Shown: one piece after another, positions 6,953-15,465 of the stretch
Layout: every line of letters starts with the position of its first letter
Position numbering within the stretch: position 1 is the first letter of the stretch
NCBI RefSeq assembly: GCF_005404815.1
Contig: NZ_BJDF01000013.1
Location: forward strand, 27,990 to 91,989
DNA: 64,000 nt
Source: Companilactobacillus huachuanensis
Lineage (GTDB): Bacteria > Bacillota > Bacilli > Lactobacillales > Lactobacillaceae
Direction of reading: 5' to 3'
Notes under the pieces: generated by a model
The model's input: only the letters and a program-made list of their open reading frames with translations
What the model was told of the DNA's origin: nothing
Database searches by the model: none
Position numbers and translations under genes: made by a program

Positions 6953-8632
6953 TTAATTCAATACGTCATCGACAAGTTTAGATGCAAGATTGATATTGTC
7001 TGAATAGTCAACCGGGATGTGAACAATGACTGGACCGTCAGTGTTAAAGGCTTTGGCAAGCATTGGTTCCAAGTCTTCAGTCCTCTCAACACGCATACCT
7101 GTTGCACCAAAACTTTCAGCATACTTAACAAAGTCAACGGGTCCTAATTTAACGCCAGATTCATGACCATATTTAGCAATTTCTTGGAAACGAACCATGT
7201 CGTAATAACCGTCGTCCCAAATCAATTGAACGATATTAAGATGTAGGCTAACGGCTGTCTCAAGTTCTTGACCAGAGAATAGAAAACCACCATCCCCGGC
7301 GACTGAAACAACTGGCTGTTCGGGACGTTCCAAAGCAGCGGCAATGGCCCATGGAAGTGCCACACCGAGCGTTTGCATACCATTACTGAATAGGAGGTGT
7401 CGTGGTTTATAACTTCTGAAATGACGCGCCATCCAGATATAGAGCGAACCAACGTCAACTGTTACAGTTGTATCGTCATTAACTTGATTTTGCAAAGCAT
7501 GGATAATGGCTAGGGGATGAATTCCATTTTTATCTGAATGATTTTCGGGAATAGCATCTTTTTTAGTAAATTTTTCTTGCTGTTCAGCCAAATGCTTGTG
7601 CATATCAGCTCCCAGATCAATGTCGGCAGGCAAACTTTCACTAATTTTGTCCAAAGTTTTAGCAATATCAGCTTGAATAATTACTTCTGGTTGATAATCA
7701 TTGGTGATTTCTGGAGCAATACTGTCGAGATTGATGATTTTACCAGTCCGACCAATATTCCAGTTACGGGCTTCATATTCAATTGGGTCATAGCCGACTG
7801 CGATGATCAAATCACTTTCTTTAAGAATGGTATCACCGATTTGATTACGAAATAGTCCTACACGGCCATAATAATTTTTTTCAAGGTCACGGGAAATAAC
7901 ACCAGCACCTTGAAAAGTTTCGACAACAGGAATGGAGAACTTGTGAAGAAACTTGTGAATCTTATGGGTTACTTCATTAGTGGATGAACGCATACCAGCT
8001 AAAATGACTGGCAATTTAGCATTCTCAATCTTTTTCACGACACGGTCAATTGTTTCTTGGTCAGCGCCACCTTGTTCAATGGGGGACAATTCGTTGATAG
8101 TGTTGCGGCTGACTTTATCATTCAAGACATCTTGAGGTATGGAGATAAAGGTGGCTCCAGATTTAGGTGCCATAGCATTTTGGTAAGCGTTTGCAAAAGA
8201 CTCCGACAAATTGTTGGCATCTTGAACTTCGACGCTTTCCTTTGTTGCGGCTGATAAAAGCTCTTTACTTGAGATGCTTTGATGGGTTAATCTAGCAATA
8301 TCGTTCCGAGGAACTTGACCACCGAGTGCAACTATTGGGTCACCTTCAGCAGTAGCAGTGATTAAACCGGTTGCTAAATTGGAGACACCAGGTCCAGAAG
8401 TGGTGGCTACAACACCGGGTTTACCAGTCAATCGACCGATTCCAGCAGCTATAAAAGCCGCATTCTGTTCGTGACGAGTGATTATTAGTTTGGGAGTCTT
8501 GGGGTTATCATTGTGTTCTAGTGATTCAAAGAGTTGGTCAATTTTGGCTCCGGGTAATCCGAAAACATACTTAACTACTTGATTGATCATCGTTTGAATC
8601 AATGCTTGAGCACCGTTTGGTTGTTCTGTCAT
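6953..8632 (-). CDS. alsS: Catabolic acetolactate synthase
   Basis: A 559-residue thiamine-diphosphate enzyme that joins two pyruvates into 2-acetolactate. Domains in order are an N-terminal pyrimidine-binding domain with the catalytic Glu in ITRHEQNAAFIAAG (about residue 50), a central domain, and a C-terminal ThDP domain with VAGDGGFLFSGQELETAV and the downstream DDGYYDM block (about residues 440-480). Linkage to budA and the single-subunit size show the fermentative AlsS type rather than biosynthetic IlvB, which needs a regulatory subunit. The start ATG has GAGG about nine bases upstream. It is divergent from a MarR gene with a dyad operator in the shared promoter region. It likely serves to remove pyruvate and limit acid stress. 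Confidence 0.95.
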   Translation of the reverse strand: MTEQPNGAQALIQTMINQVVKYVFGLPGAKIDQLFESLEHNDNPKTPKLIITRHEQNAAFIAAGIGRLTGKPGVVATTSGPGVSNLATGLITATAEGDPIVALGGQVPRNDIARLTHQSISSKELLSAATKESVEVQDANNLSESFANAYQNAMAPKSGATFISIPQDVLNDKVSRNTINELSPIEQGGADQETIDRVVKKIENAKLPVILAGMRSSTNEVTHKIHKFLHKFSIPVVETFQGAGVISRDLEKNYYGRVGLFRNQIGDTILKESDLIIAVGYDPIEYEARNWNIGRTGKIINLDSIAPEITNDYQPEVIIQADIAKTLDKISESLPADIDLGADMHKHLAEQQEKFTKKDAIPENHSDKNGIHPLAIIHALQNQVNDDTTVTVDVGSLYIWMARHFRSYKPRHLLFSNGMQTLGVALPWAIAAALERPEQPVVSVAGDGGFLFSGQELETAVSLHLNIVQLIWDDGYYDMVRFQEIAKYGHESGVKLGPVDFVKYAESFGATGMRVERTEDLEPMLAKAFNTDGPVIVHIPVDYSDNINLASKLVDDVLN

Positions 8633-8697
8633 TATTTCTTGCCTCTTTTTTATTTAGTTTTGTTCTATAATTATTCATAGGTAAAAATAAATCATTC

Positions 8698-8715
8698 GTG
8701 TTGATTTGTCAACAC
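8698..8715. promoter_or_regulatory. Likely MarR operator in the alsS/marR intergenic region
   Basis: A perfect inverted repeat GTGTTGA-TTTG-TCAACAC lies between the divergent alsS and marR starts, 28 bases before the marR ATG. The 18-bp dyad with 7-bp arms fits a MarR dimer site. Control of both genes by the neighbouring regulator is inferred. Confidence 0.6.
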
Positions 8716-8743
8716 AGAAAGCTTTTCATTAGGGTGAAAATAA

Positions 8744-9175
8744 ATGAAAAATATTGGTTACTTAGCACAAGATATTTCTATCTTACATAGACAATATTAC
8801 AAGGATACGAGGGAAGAATTCAACAAAATCAACTTAAATCCGACAGCTGCATGTATTTTATTGGCCGTGAGCGATTATGAAAATATTAGTCAGAATCAAG
8901 TTGCCCGTTCATTAGTGATCGACAAAGGGTTAGCAACGCGTGAAATCAATAAGATGGAAAAATTAGCTTATTTAACCAAGGCAGATGGGGCTGGAAAAAC
9001 AAAAATTTTAAATTTGACAAAAGAAGGCCAATCAGTAGTCGAGATGGTTCAGAAGATTCGGAGTCAATGGTGGGAAGACCGATTTGCCAATTCAGGAATT
9101 ACACCAGATAGTCCGCTAGTTTCTTCCATTGAAGCAGTGGTCTCAACAATTGTGGGTCCAATGAGTAAAGGATAG
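8744..9175 (+). CDS. MarR-family transcriptional regulator
   Basis: A 143-residue winged-helix protein of normal MarR length. The recognition part is visible as NISQNQVARSLVIDKGLATREINKMEKLAYLTKADG (quoted only to mark residues about 45-80: a helix-turn-helix followed by the wing), with KILNLTKEGQSVV after it as in MarR proteins. It is transcribed away from alsS, and a perfect dyad lies just upstream. I infer that it represses itself and alsS-budA in response to a small-molecule or acid signal. AGGGTGAAAATAA precedes the ATG. Confidence 0.85.
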   Translation: MKNIGYLAQDISILHRQYYKDTREEFNKINLNPTAACILLAVSDYENISQNQVARSLVIDKGLATREINKMEKLAYLTKADGAGKTKILNLTKEGQSVVEMVQKIRSQWWEDRFANSGITPDSPLVSSIEAVVSTIVGPMSKG

Positions 9176-9187
9176 AAAAATTTAGAA

Positions 9188-9248
9188 TAAAAAAAGAGCG
9201 TTTGACAACGCGTGATTTCCATAATCATGTGTCCTCAAATGCTCTTTT
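9188..9248. terminator. Bidirectional terminator after marR
   Basis: An outer stem AAAAGAGCGTTTGA / TCAAATGCTCTTTT encloses a smaller hairpin GTGATT/AATCAT. It overlaps the stop codon of the DtxR-like gene on the other strand and serves both convergent genes. Confidence 0.85.
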
Positions 9249-9918
9249 CCATTTCTGTGGTAGAAACTTTCTCGATCCGAATCATCTTCGTAATGTTCTT
9301 GGGCAAAATTTGTTTTAAATCATTGCGTAAATTTAAAACGACCATTGAATGGTCATAACTATTAATATTAATAATTTGTATTTTATCGTTCAAGCGAATA
9401 TCAATGTTGTTCAAAATTTTGAAAAGATAATTGTCTTCAGTAAAATTGATAATCTTGAAAATTTCGTTAGAGATATCTTGATCCGATAGACGTGACAGTT
9501 TGGTGAATTCTGGAATATCACAATTAATAGGAATGATATTCCCATGTGGACAAGTCTCAGGGTAATTTAAATAAATGTTAAGCCGGTCGATCAATAGCAG
9601 ATCGGGATGGTCCGATAATTTAGTTGCCTTTTCATAAATGTCACTTAAAGGTATGTTGAGCTTTTCGTAAAGCCATATTTCAATCAAACGATACTGTTGA
9701 ATGAGTGGTATAACAGCGTTTAATCCTTTTTTTGTCAATTTTGTCCCATAATATTTGGTATATTTAACCAAGCCTAACTTTGCTAAATGTTGAGTACGAT
9801 CAGAAATTGAGGCCTTACTGACATTAGCTTTGACTGCTAGATCAATGTTGTTGACGTTTTGAAAGCTACCACCTAATTCGAAAATAAGTCTTAAAAAATT
9901 TAAATCATTCAAAATCAT
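9235..9918 (-). CDS. DtxR/MntR-fold regulator with most metal ligands replaced
   Basis: A 227-residue protein aligned by eye with DtxR. It has an N-terminal winged helix (residues 1-65), a dimer domain with RLIEIWLYEKLNIPLSDIYEKA (about 75-97) and IDRLNIYLNYPETCPHGNIIP (about 110-130), and a C-terminal SH3/FeoA-like part. At DtxR ligand positions His79, His98, Cys102, Glu105 and His106 I read Tyr, Tyr, Thr, Ser and Asp; only the Glu83 position is kept. The fold is therefore familiar, but metal sensing may be lost or changed. The position close to mntH suggests control of manganese uptake. A 53-codon gene lies 43 bases upstream in the same direction. GC content is low. Confidence 0.75.
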   Translation of the reverse strand: MILNDLNFLRLIFELGGSFQNVNNIDLAVKANVSKASISDRTQHLAKLGLVKYTKYYGTKLTKKGLNAVIPLIQQYRLIEIWLYEKLNIPLSDIYEKATKLSDHPDLLLIDRLNIYLNYPETCPHGNIIPINCDIPEFTKLSRLSDQDISNEIFKIINFTEDNYLFKILNNIDIRLNDKIQIININSYDHSMVVLNLRNDLKQILPKNITKMIRIEKVSTTEMEKSI

Positions 9919-9961
9919 TCACCATCTTTCTAATAAACCAGTTGCTTCTATATAAGCCAGT

Positions 9962-10123
9962 TTATTTGGAATGCCCTTTAAAAATTCGGTCGTCTACTGA
10001 GAGTATATTAGTGAAAATTCTAGAGTACATACCTACTAAGACCTCGGAAGTAATCCAATTGTTAGTTAAATTACTTTGATTACTGGATTCATCAGTATCT
10101 TGTTCTTTTGTAGTATTCTTCAT
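9962..10123 (-). CDS. Small hypothetical protein (53 aa)
   Basis: A short frame with a good start: AGGGGGAACACTT directly precedes ATG 10123. The N-terminal half is polar (KEQDTDESSNQSNLTNN). The C-terminal half is amphipathic (ITSEVLVGMYSRIFTNIL) and could be a helix, but I see no clear membrane span. It lies upstream of the DtxR-like gene on the same strand. I do not recognise a family. The ribosome site and neighbour spacing argue that it is real. Confidence 0.5.
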   Translation of the reverse strand: MKNTTKEQDTDESSNQSNLTNNWITSEVLVGMYSRIFTNILSVDDRIFKGHSK

Positions 10124-10440
10124 AAGTGTTCCCCCTATAAGTATTGGTTTAAGCAATTTAATTAGTGCATGCCTAACAATAGTGTTGAAAAACTTATTTA
10201 ATAGGCATTCATATACCACATGTATATTTAAATAGAAGTAAACTAATATAAATTGTCGATAAACCCCGTCATTACAAGTTTAATATAACATAGTTATTTT
10301 AAATAAAATAGTTAAGTAGGGGGTAAACAATTTTTGATATACCTCATAATATTTCGATAATTCCCTTTAAAATGGGCAAGTAAACGATTTCTAAATATTT
10401 TCAAAAATAATTGTACTTTTTACTTTTTTGTTAGGTGGCC

Positions 10441-10474
10441 TTAAAAAGAGGTTTACATACCATTAAAAAGAGGT
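10441..10474 (+). promoter_or_regulatory. usp-mntH promoter with two direct repeats
   Basis: TTAAAAAGAGGT occurs at 10441-10452 and again at 10463-10474, exactly 22 bases apart, or two helical turns. A promoter-like TTTACA (10452-10457) and TAGAAT-like -10 (about 10474-10479) overlap the pair. The spacing suggests a regulator binding the same DNA face twice. The rest of 10124-10440 is AT-rich and shows no gene. Confidence 0.5.
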
Positions 10475-10541
10475 AGAATAGTTTTTGGAAAGACGAGAAG
10501 CACAGCGCTTGTCTAAAAGAAAAGATATGGAGGACAGACCA

Positions 10542-10982
10542 ATGTCGAAACAAAACAATACTTTTGAACGTGTATTAGTTGGTGTCGATGATTCAGCAGA
10601 CGCACAGTTGGCATTTAGATATGCAATGCATCGTTGTATTAAAGATGGTTCAACGTTAATCATTACTTCTATTCTTGAAGATAATGAAATGAATGTTTAT
10701 CAAGCATTAACTAGAGATTATGTTCATGGGGAACGTAAAGAACTTGAAGATCACTTGAAAGAGTACCGTCAGGTTGCACTAGATGCTGGAGTTAAAAAAG
10801 TTGAGCTGATGGTTGCTGAAGGCGATCCTGGTGAAACAATTGTTAAAGATGTTATTCCCGCATCGGAAGCCGATTTATTAGTAATCGGATCACTTTCGAA
10901 AAAGGGAATTAAGAAGTATTTCGGTTCACAAGCGGCCTACATGGCAAAATATTCACCTATCTCAATCATGATTATTCGTTAA
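10542..10982 (+). CDS. Universal stress protein family (UspA)
   Basis: A 146-residue cytoplasmic protein with the UspA fold. The first strand is FERVLVGVDDSADAQLAFRYA, whose Asp binds ATP. The C-terminal half carries the nucleotide-binding pattern DLLVIGSLSKKGIKKYFGSQAAYMAKYSPISIMIIR (positions about 112-146), which fits the G-x2-G-x9-G-S/T rule in loose form. I chose ATG 10542, eight bases after GGAGG, over the upstream TTG. mntH starts 26 bases downstream on the same strand, so the two are probably one operon. A short hairpin AGAC..AAGC/GCTTGTCT lies in its leader. Confidence 0.85.
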   Translation: MSKQNNTFERVLVGVDDSADAQLAFRYAMHRCIKDGSTLIITSILEDNEMNVYQALTRDYVHGERKELEDHLKEYRQVALDAGVKKVELMVAEGDPGETIVKDVIPASEADLLVIGSLSKKGIKKYFGSQAAYMAKYSPISIMIIR

Positions 10983-11008
10983 ACCAAAGTTAAAAGGGGG
11001 AGATTAAT

Positions 11009-12664
11009 ATGGCTGAAAAGCGTAAATTAATCCAATATGCCAATGGTCCTTCACTAGAAGAGATCAACGGCACGGTTTCAGTACCAAAAGACAAAGGTTT
11101 TTTCAAAACACTACTTGCATACTCAGGTCCCGGGGCATTAGTTGCCGTCGGTTACATGGATCCAGGTAACTGGTCAACATCAATCACCGGTGGTCAAAAT
11201 TTCCAATACCTACTAATGTCAGTTATTCTTATGTCTAGTTTAATTGCCATGTTGTTACAATATATGGCAGCTAAACTAGGCATAGTGAGTAAAATGGACT
11301 TGGCACAAGCCATTCGTGCTAGAACAAGTAAATCACTAGGTATCGTTTTATGGATCTTAACTGAATTCGCTATTATGGCGACTGATATTGCCGAAGTTAT
11401 CGGTGGTGCAATCGCCTTGTATCTATTATTCAATATCCCATTAGTAATTGCAGTTTTCATTACTGTTGGTGATGTTCTAGTCTTGCTATTATTAACAAAA
11501 ATTGGTTTCAGAAAAATTGAAGCTATCGTTGTATGTTTAATTCTCGTAATTTTATTTGTATTCGTTTATCAAGTTGCATTATCAAATCCTAACTGGAGTG
11601 CTGCATTTGCTGGATTAATGCCAACAGGCAAAACATTTGCAACTAGTCCAACAATTGGTGGTCAAACACCATTGACTGGTGCTTTAGGAATTATCGGTGC
11701 CACAGTTATGCCTCATAATTTGTACTTGCACTCAGCTATTTCTCAAACAAGAAAAGTTGACCACGCTGATGAAAAATCAGTTGCTCAAAACGTTCGTTTC
11801 TCAGCTTGGGATTCAAATATTCAACTAACAGCCGCTTTCTTCGTTAACGCTTTGCTATTAGTTATGGGTGTTGCTGTATTCAAGAGTGGTGCCGTTAAAG
11901 ATCCATCATTCTTCGGTTTGTATCAAGCGCTATCAGATACCTCAACTTTGAGTAATGGAGTTTTGATTGCGGTTGCTAAATCAGGTGTCCTTTCAACATT
12001 ATTTGCCGTTGCTCTATTAGCTTCAGGTCAAAACTCAACTATTACTGGTACACTATCAGGTCAAGTTATCATGGAAGGTTTCGTTCACATGAAGATGCCT
12101 CTCTGGTTAAGACGTTTAGTTACACGTTTGTTATCAGTTATCCCTGTATTGATTTGTGTTATGTTGACAAGTGGTAAGAGTTCAATTGATGAGCACGTGG
12201 CTTTGAATGATTTGATGAACAACTCACAAGTATTCTTGGCCTTCGCTTTACCATTCTCAATGTTGCCATTATTGTTAATGACAGACAGTGCTACTGAAAT
12301 GGGTAACAGATTCAAGAATGCTGCTTGGATAAAATGGTTAGGTTGGTTCTCAGTTCTTGCTTTAACATTCTTGAACCTCTACGGATTACCTGGTCAAATC
12401 CAAGCATTCTATGGTGATAAACCAACTGCTGGTCAAATGACTCAAGCAAATATCATTGCCGGTGTCTTGATTGTGGCCGTTCTTGCACTACTAGCATGGA
12501 CAATGATCGACATGCATAAAGGTAATGAAAGATTGAAGATTTCATTAGCCGCAGAACATGTGGATTCAACTTATGATCATTTAGCTAAGATGTCAGCTGC
12601 TGCCGGATCTGAAGAAGAATTCGACAAGGAAGCTACAGTTGAAAGAAATTCTGAACAAAGATAA
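11009..12664 (+). CDS. mntH: Nramp-family Mn2+/H+ symporter
   Basis: A 551-residue membrane protein with about 11-12 helices. The Nramp metal-binding motif of helix 1 is present as MDPGNWSTSITGG (about residue 50). Helix 6 carries ATVMPHNLYLHS (about residue 230), which has the conserved MPHN. It imports manganese, important for oxidative stress defence in lactobacilli. The start has AAAAGGGGGAG upstream. It ends at a hairpin terminator. Its operon partner is a Usp protein, and a DtxR-fold regulator lies nearby. The N- and C-terminal tails are long and charged, common in lactobacillary MntH. Confidence 0.95.
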   Translation: MAEKRKLIQYANGPSLEEINGTVSVPKDKGFFKTLLAYSGPGALVAVGYMDPGNWSTSITGGQNFQYLLMSVILMSSLIAMLLQYMAAKLGIVSKMDLAQAIRARTSKSLGIVLWILTEFAIMATDIAEVIGGAIALYLLFNIPLVIAVFITVGDVLVLLLLTKIGFRKIEAIVVCLILVILFVFVYQVALSNPNWSAAFAGLMPTGKTFATSPTIGGQTPLTGALGIIGATVMPHNLYLHSAISQTRKVDHADEKSVAQNVRFSAWDSNIQLTAAFFVNALLLVMGVAVFKSGAVKDPSFFGLYQALSDTSTLSNGVLIAVAKSGVLSTLFAVALLASGQNSTITGTLSGQVIMEGFVHMKMPLWLRRLVTRLLSVIPVLICVMLTSGKSSIDEHVALNDLMNNSQVFLAFALPFSMLPLLLMTDSATEMGNRFKNAAWIKWLGWFSVLALTFLNLYGLPGQIQAFYGDKPTAGQMTQANIIAGVLIVAVLALLAWTMIDMHKGNERLKISLAAEHVDSTYDHLAKMSAAAGSEEEFDKEATVERNSEQR

Positions 12665-12676
12665 GTAAATAAAAAA

Positions 12677-12701
12677 ACGACCTTTAGGGGTCGCTTTTTT
12701 T
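12677..12701 (+). terminator. Terminator after mntH
   Basis: A short hairpin ACGACC-TTTAGG-GGTCGC is followed by seven or more T. Confidence 0.85.
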
Positions 12702-12830
12702 GTCAAAAAATTTGAATTATAGTTCGATAAATAAAACCAGAAAAATTGAGAGAAATTCCTAGTCGGTGAACGTTTTCATGTGATATATTGCTAAAGTTGT
12801 TTTAAAAAATTTATTTATATGAGGAATCAA

Positions 12831-13769
12831 ATGAAAAAATTACTATATAGCTCAATTATTCTTGGTGCAGGACTGTTTGCATTCGGAATCAAAAATAATA
12901 CTGTGTTAACAGTTAAAGCAGCAGAGATAAGTACTGAATCCGTTTCAATTCCAAGCGAGGTAAAGACTGAGGAAGTGAAAGATCCTGTTAACTCACAACA
13001 AATAGCTACTAATAGAATTAATAAAACAAAAGATGGTATCCCTTACGTTGAAATTAGACCCACGGATGAAGCAATAGTAAAGGATCCGCAGAGGCCCCTA
13101 AGTAATGTTAACGATCCCGCTTATGAGGGAGAATTGATGGTCCCATATACATACTATGGAAATGGAGCCGTCTATGTTCTTGACGATAATAATCAGCCTA
13201 TTCCAGATGCTAATAGCGAAACCGGTTATCAGATGCGAAGATCCGAAGATGTCTATGAAAAAGAAATACGTATTACTGATGTGAGTTCAGAATTCACTGG
13301 TACGGTCTATGGCATTAATGAAGGAACCCAAACCACTAAAAAAGAAAAAATGCTTGCAGCCTTAAAACGAGAGGGTGCATTTTACATGGAATTTAGAAAC
13401 CATGGATATAGCACGAAAGCTGAATTAATAGCTTATCAAAAAGCTTTTGAGAATAAGCTTGCTGAAATTTCGAATCTAAATGATGATGGGACACTCGTTG
13501 TAAAAACTCCGGTTACAGAAACTACCACTGTTTCACACAACCATAGTTCAACGGCCATTTCAAACCAGACTCAAAATGATGAAAAATTGCCTTTAGTTGT
13601 TGTGACCATTCGCCAAGCACAACTATATTCAACTGAGGGTAAAACAGTAACTGACCGGGGTCTAAGCGACAATACTGTTTGGGTGATCGACAAAATTGCT
13701 ATGATCAACGGTCAAAAAATGTATCGAATTTCTGCTAATGAATGGGTTGCTGCAAACGATGTTATCTAA
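12831..13769 (+). CDS. Secreted surface protein with C-terminal SLAP domain
   Basis: A 312-residue exported protein. A typical signal peptide (MKKLLYSSIILGAGLFAFG, cut probably after KAA near residue 31) is followed by a Glu/Ser/Thr-rich linker. A middle region from about 60 to 210 contains no domain I recognise. The final 55 residues have the SLAP wall-binding pattern also found in the two large surface proteins of this window (QLYSTEGKTVTDRGL ... MYRISANEWVAANDV). SLAP domains bind secondary wall polymers, so the protein is likely non-covalently held at the surface. ATG 12831 fits the GAGG at 12820-12824 better than ATG 12819. Confidence 0.75.
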   Translation: MKKLLYSSIILGAGLFAFGIKNNTVLTVKAAEISTESVSIPSEVKTEEVKDPVNSQQIATNRINKTKDGIPYVEIRPTDEAIVKDPQRPLSNVNDPAYEGELMVPYTYYGNGAVYVLDDNNQPIPDANSETGYQMRRSEDVYEKEIRITDVSSEFTGTVYGINEGTQTTKKEKMLAALKREGAFYMEFRNHGYSTKAELIAYQKAFENKLAEISNLNDDGTLVVKTPVTETTTVSHNHSSTAISNQTQNDEKLPLVVVTIRQAQLYSTEGKTVTDRGLSDNTVWVIDKIAMINGQKMYRISANEWVAANDVI

Positions 13770-13790
13770 CCAAAGTCCAGTTAACTAAGT

Positions 13791-13976
13791 GTTGAAAGTT
13801 TAGGTAAGTATGCCGTTTCCAGAGATGAGAGTATTCAATTGCTGCGCGGAACGGTCCGAGCCAAAGTTCGATCTCGAACCTCGGTTGTTTGTTTGAAGCT
13901 TCGCAAAACCCGCGAGTCTTCACACGTCCGGTGGTGTAAGTAAATTCTTGCTAATGCCGTTAGTCAGCAAATAAAA
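13791..13976 (+). repeat. Structured repeat copy 4, type A, degenerate
   Basis: The first 60 bases are nearly identical to copy 5 (15481-15540). P2 and P3 can still be seen, with an extra TTGTTTG insertion in P3. The 3' arm of P1 and the P4 stem are decayed or replaced (AAATTCTTGCTAATGCCG). The TIR-like GTTGAAAG is present at the left. It sits just 3' of the SLAP-protein gene. Confidence 0.8.
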
Positions 13977-13989
13977 TTGATTTTAATAA

Positions 13990-14047
13990 AAAGGGAGCCA
14001 CTTCTTACTTGAAAAGTTATTTCAAGTAAAAAGTAGCTCCTTTTTTT
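13990..14047. terminator. Bidirectional terminator
   Basis: A long hairpin with GGGAGCCACTT outer arm, TTACTTGAAA/TTTCAAGTAA inner pairing and GTAGCTCC, followed by seven T. It lies between convergent genes. Confidence 0.85.
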
Positions 14048-14097
14048 CTCAGTTTATAAAACTTAGTAATTTATTTGTGAGTAGTTTATTTTATGTG

Positions 14098-14508
14098 CTA
14101 AATTAATATACCGTTGCAATGATCAATTTCATGTTGGATAATTTGAGCGATAAAATCAGAAAAGTCTTGTTGGTGTACTTGAAAATTGCTATCCCAATAT
14201 TTAACCGTGATATTTTGGTAACGTTGAGTTGATCGTTCACCAATCAAGGAGAGACAACCTTCAGAGGTCGTGTATTCATTTGATTTATTAACAATAGCTG
14301 GATTTATCATGGGGACATTCATCATTCCCATTGAAAAAATAATGATTCGTTTATTAATTCCAATCATATTGGCTGCCATACCAACACAATTTTTTTCATT
14401 AGCCTTCAGTGTATCTTGTAAATCTGTAACGACGTTATAGTCATTTTTAGTTGCTAATTCAGCTTTTTGAGCTAAAAATGTTGTGTCGTGATTGATAGGT
14501 CTGATCAT
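14098..14508 (-). CDS. Peptide deformylase-like protein
   Basis: A 136-residue protein of the peptide deformylase fold. Motif 2 (EGCLSL) and motif 3 (HEIDH), which hold the metal-binding Cys and the two His with the catalytic Glu, are intact. Motif 1 reads GMAANMIG where true deformylases have GxGLAAxQ, so the catalytic Gln appears as Met. It is also shorter than the housekeeping enzyme (about 185 residues in this group). It could be an active variant, or a paralogue with another role or resistance to deformylase inhibitors. The start at ATG 14508 follows AAAGGAGA; the longer frame from 14544 lacks a site. Confidence 0.75.
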   Translation of the reverse strand: MIRPINHDTTFLAQKAELATKNDYNVVTDLQDTLKANEKNCVGMAANMIGINKRIIIFSMGMMNVPMINPAIVNKSNEYTTSEGCLSLIGERSTQRYQNITVKYWDSNFQVHQQDFSDFIAQIIQHEIDHCNGILI

Positions 14509-14633
14509 AATATTCTCCTTTGGTATCTTGAAAAGTGCTATCACTAATCAGAAAACAATAGATTTGATTAAAGTTCCATCCTTTAGCTAGTATAATTTAG
14601 ATGAGGACAATTGACTAGGAGGGGGATATATTT

Positions 14634-15449
14634 ATGAATTTATTATTTGCGATTGATAACAACGTGACACAACAATTAATGACGACCTTATATTCAATCA
14701 AGCAGAATTCGACGGTAGAGAAATATTCAATTTATGTTATTCAAGATCGGAAACTGAAAAAAAGTGCTGAAATAGAAAGTTTTTGTCAGAAATTGGGGAT
14801 GCATTATCATCCAGTAATTATTAATGATAATCAATTTGACGATGCACCGACAACTGATCGTTATCCTAAAACAATTTACTACCGGTTGCTCGCATACAAA
14901 TATTTGCCTAAAAATATTAAAAGAATTTTATATCTGGATATTGATATTTTGGTTATAAATGATTTGAAGCCACTTTATACTTTGAATTTGAAAGACTACT
15001 GGTATGCAGCAGCCAGCCATACGGCGTTAGATGTAACAGATAATATTAATAAATTACGTCTTGGCAATTATGAAGCTGAGGGCTACTACAATTCAGGTAT
15101 CATGTTGATGGATTTACAGGCAATTCGTGAGCATGTTAAAGCCGACGATATTTTTGCTTATATTGATAAGAAGGGCGCAACATTACTACTGCCGGATCAA
15201 GATATTTTGAATGGCTTGTATGGTCAAAACATTATGAAAATTCCTGATGAATTATACAATTATGATGCGCGAATGAATCCACTGTATTTCGCCAAGAGTA
15301 ATGGCGAATGGGATATCGATTGGGTAATTGAGCATACAGTTATCCTACATTTTTGTGGTCGTGATAAGCCTTGGCGCCCAGAGTACAAAGAACGATTCTC
15401 AGGTTTATATAAGCATTATCAACATCGAGCATTAAAAGTATTGCTGTAG
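14634..15449 (+). CDS. Glycosyltransferase family 8 protein
   Basis: A 271-residue GT-A fold enzyme. The N-terminus (LLFAIDNNVTQQLMTTLYSI) and the DxD metal-nucleotide site in ILYLDIDILVINDL (residues about 98-112) are typical of GT8 galactosyl/glucosyltransferases. So are YYNSGIMLMDL (about 152) and the C-terminal HFCGRDKPW. It probably adds a sugar to lipoteichoic acid, glycolipid or surface polysaccharide; the acceptor is unknown. It is transcribed alone from an AGGAGGGGG-type ribosome site and followed by a structured repeat. Confidence 0.9.
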   Translation: MNLLFAIDNNVTQQLMTTLYSIKQNSTVEKYSIYVIQDRKLKKSAEIESFCQKLGMHYHPVIINDNQFDDAPTTDRYPKTIYYRLLAYKYLPKNIKRILYLDIDILVINDLKPLYTLNLKDYWYAAASHTALDVTDNINKLRLGNYEAEGYYNSGIMLMDLQAIREHVKADDIFAYIDKKGATLLLPDQDILNGLYGQNIMKIPDELYNYDARMNPLYFAKSNGEWDIDWVIEHTVILHFCGRDKPWRPEYKERFSGLYKHYQHRALKVLL

Positions 15450-15465
15450 TTTATTTTTAGTTATC

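Noticed and set aside
10475..10541. Possible Lacto-usp RNA in the usp leader
   Set aside because: The leader has only one small hairpin and I cannot recall the consensus well enough to claim a match. A search with the Rfam model would decide.
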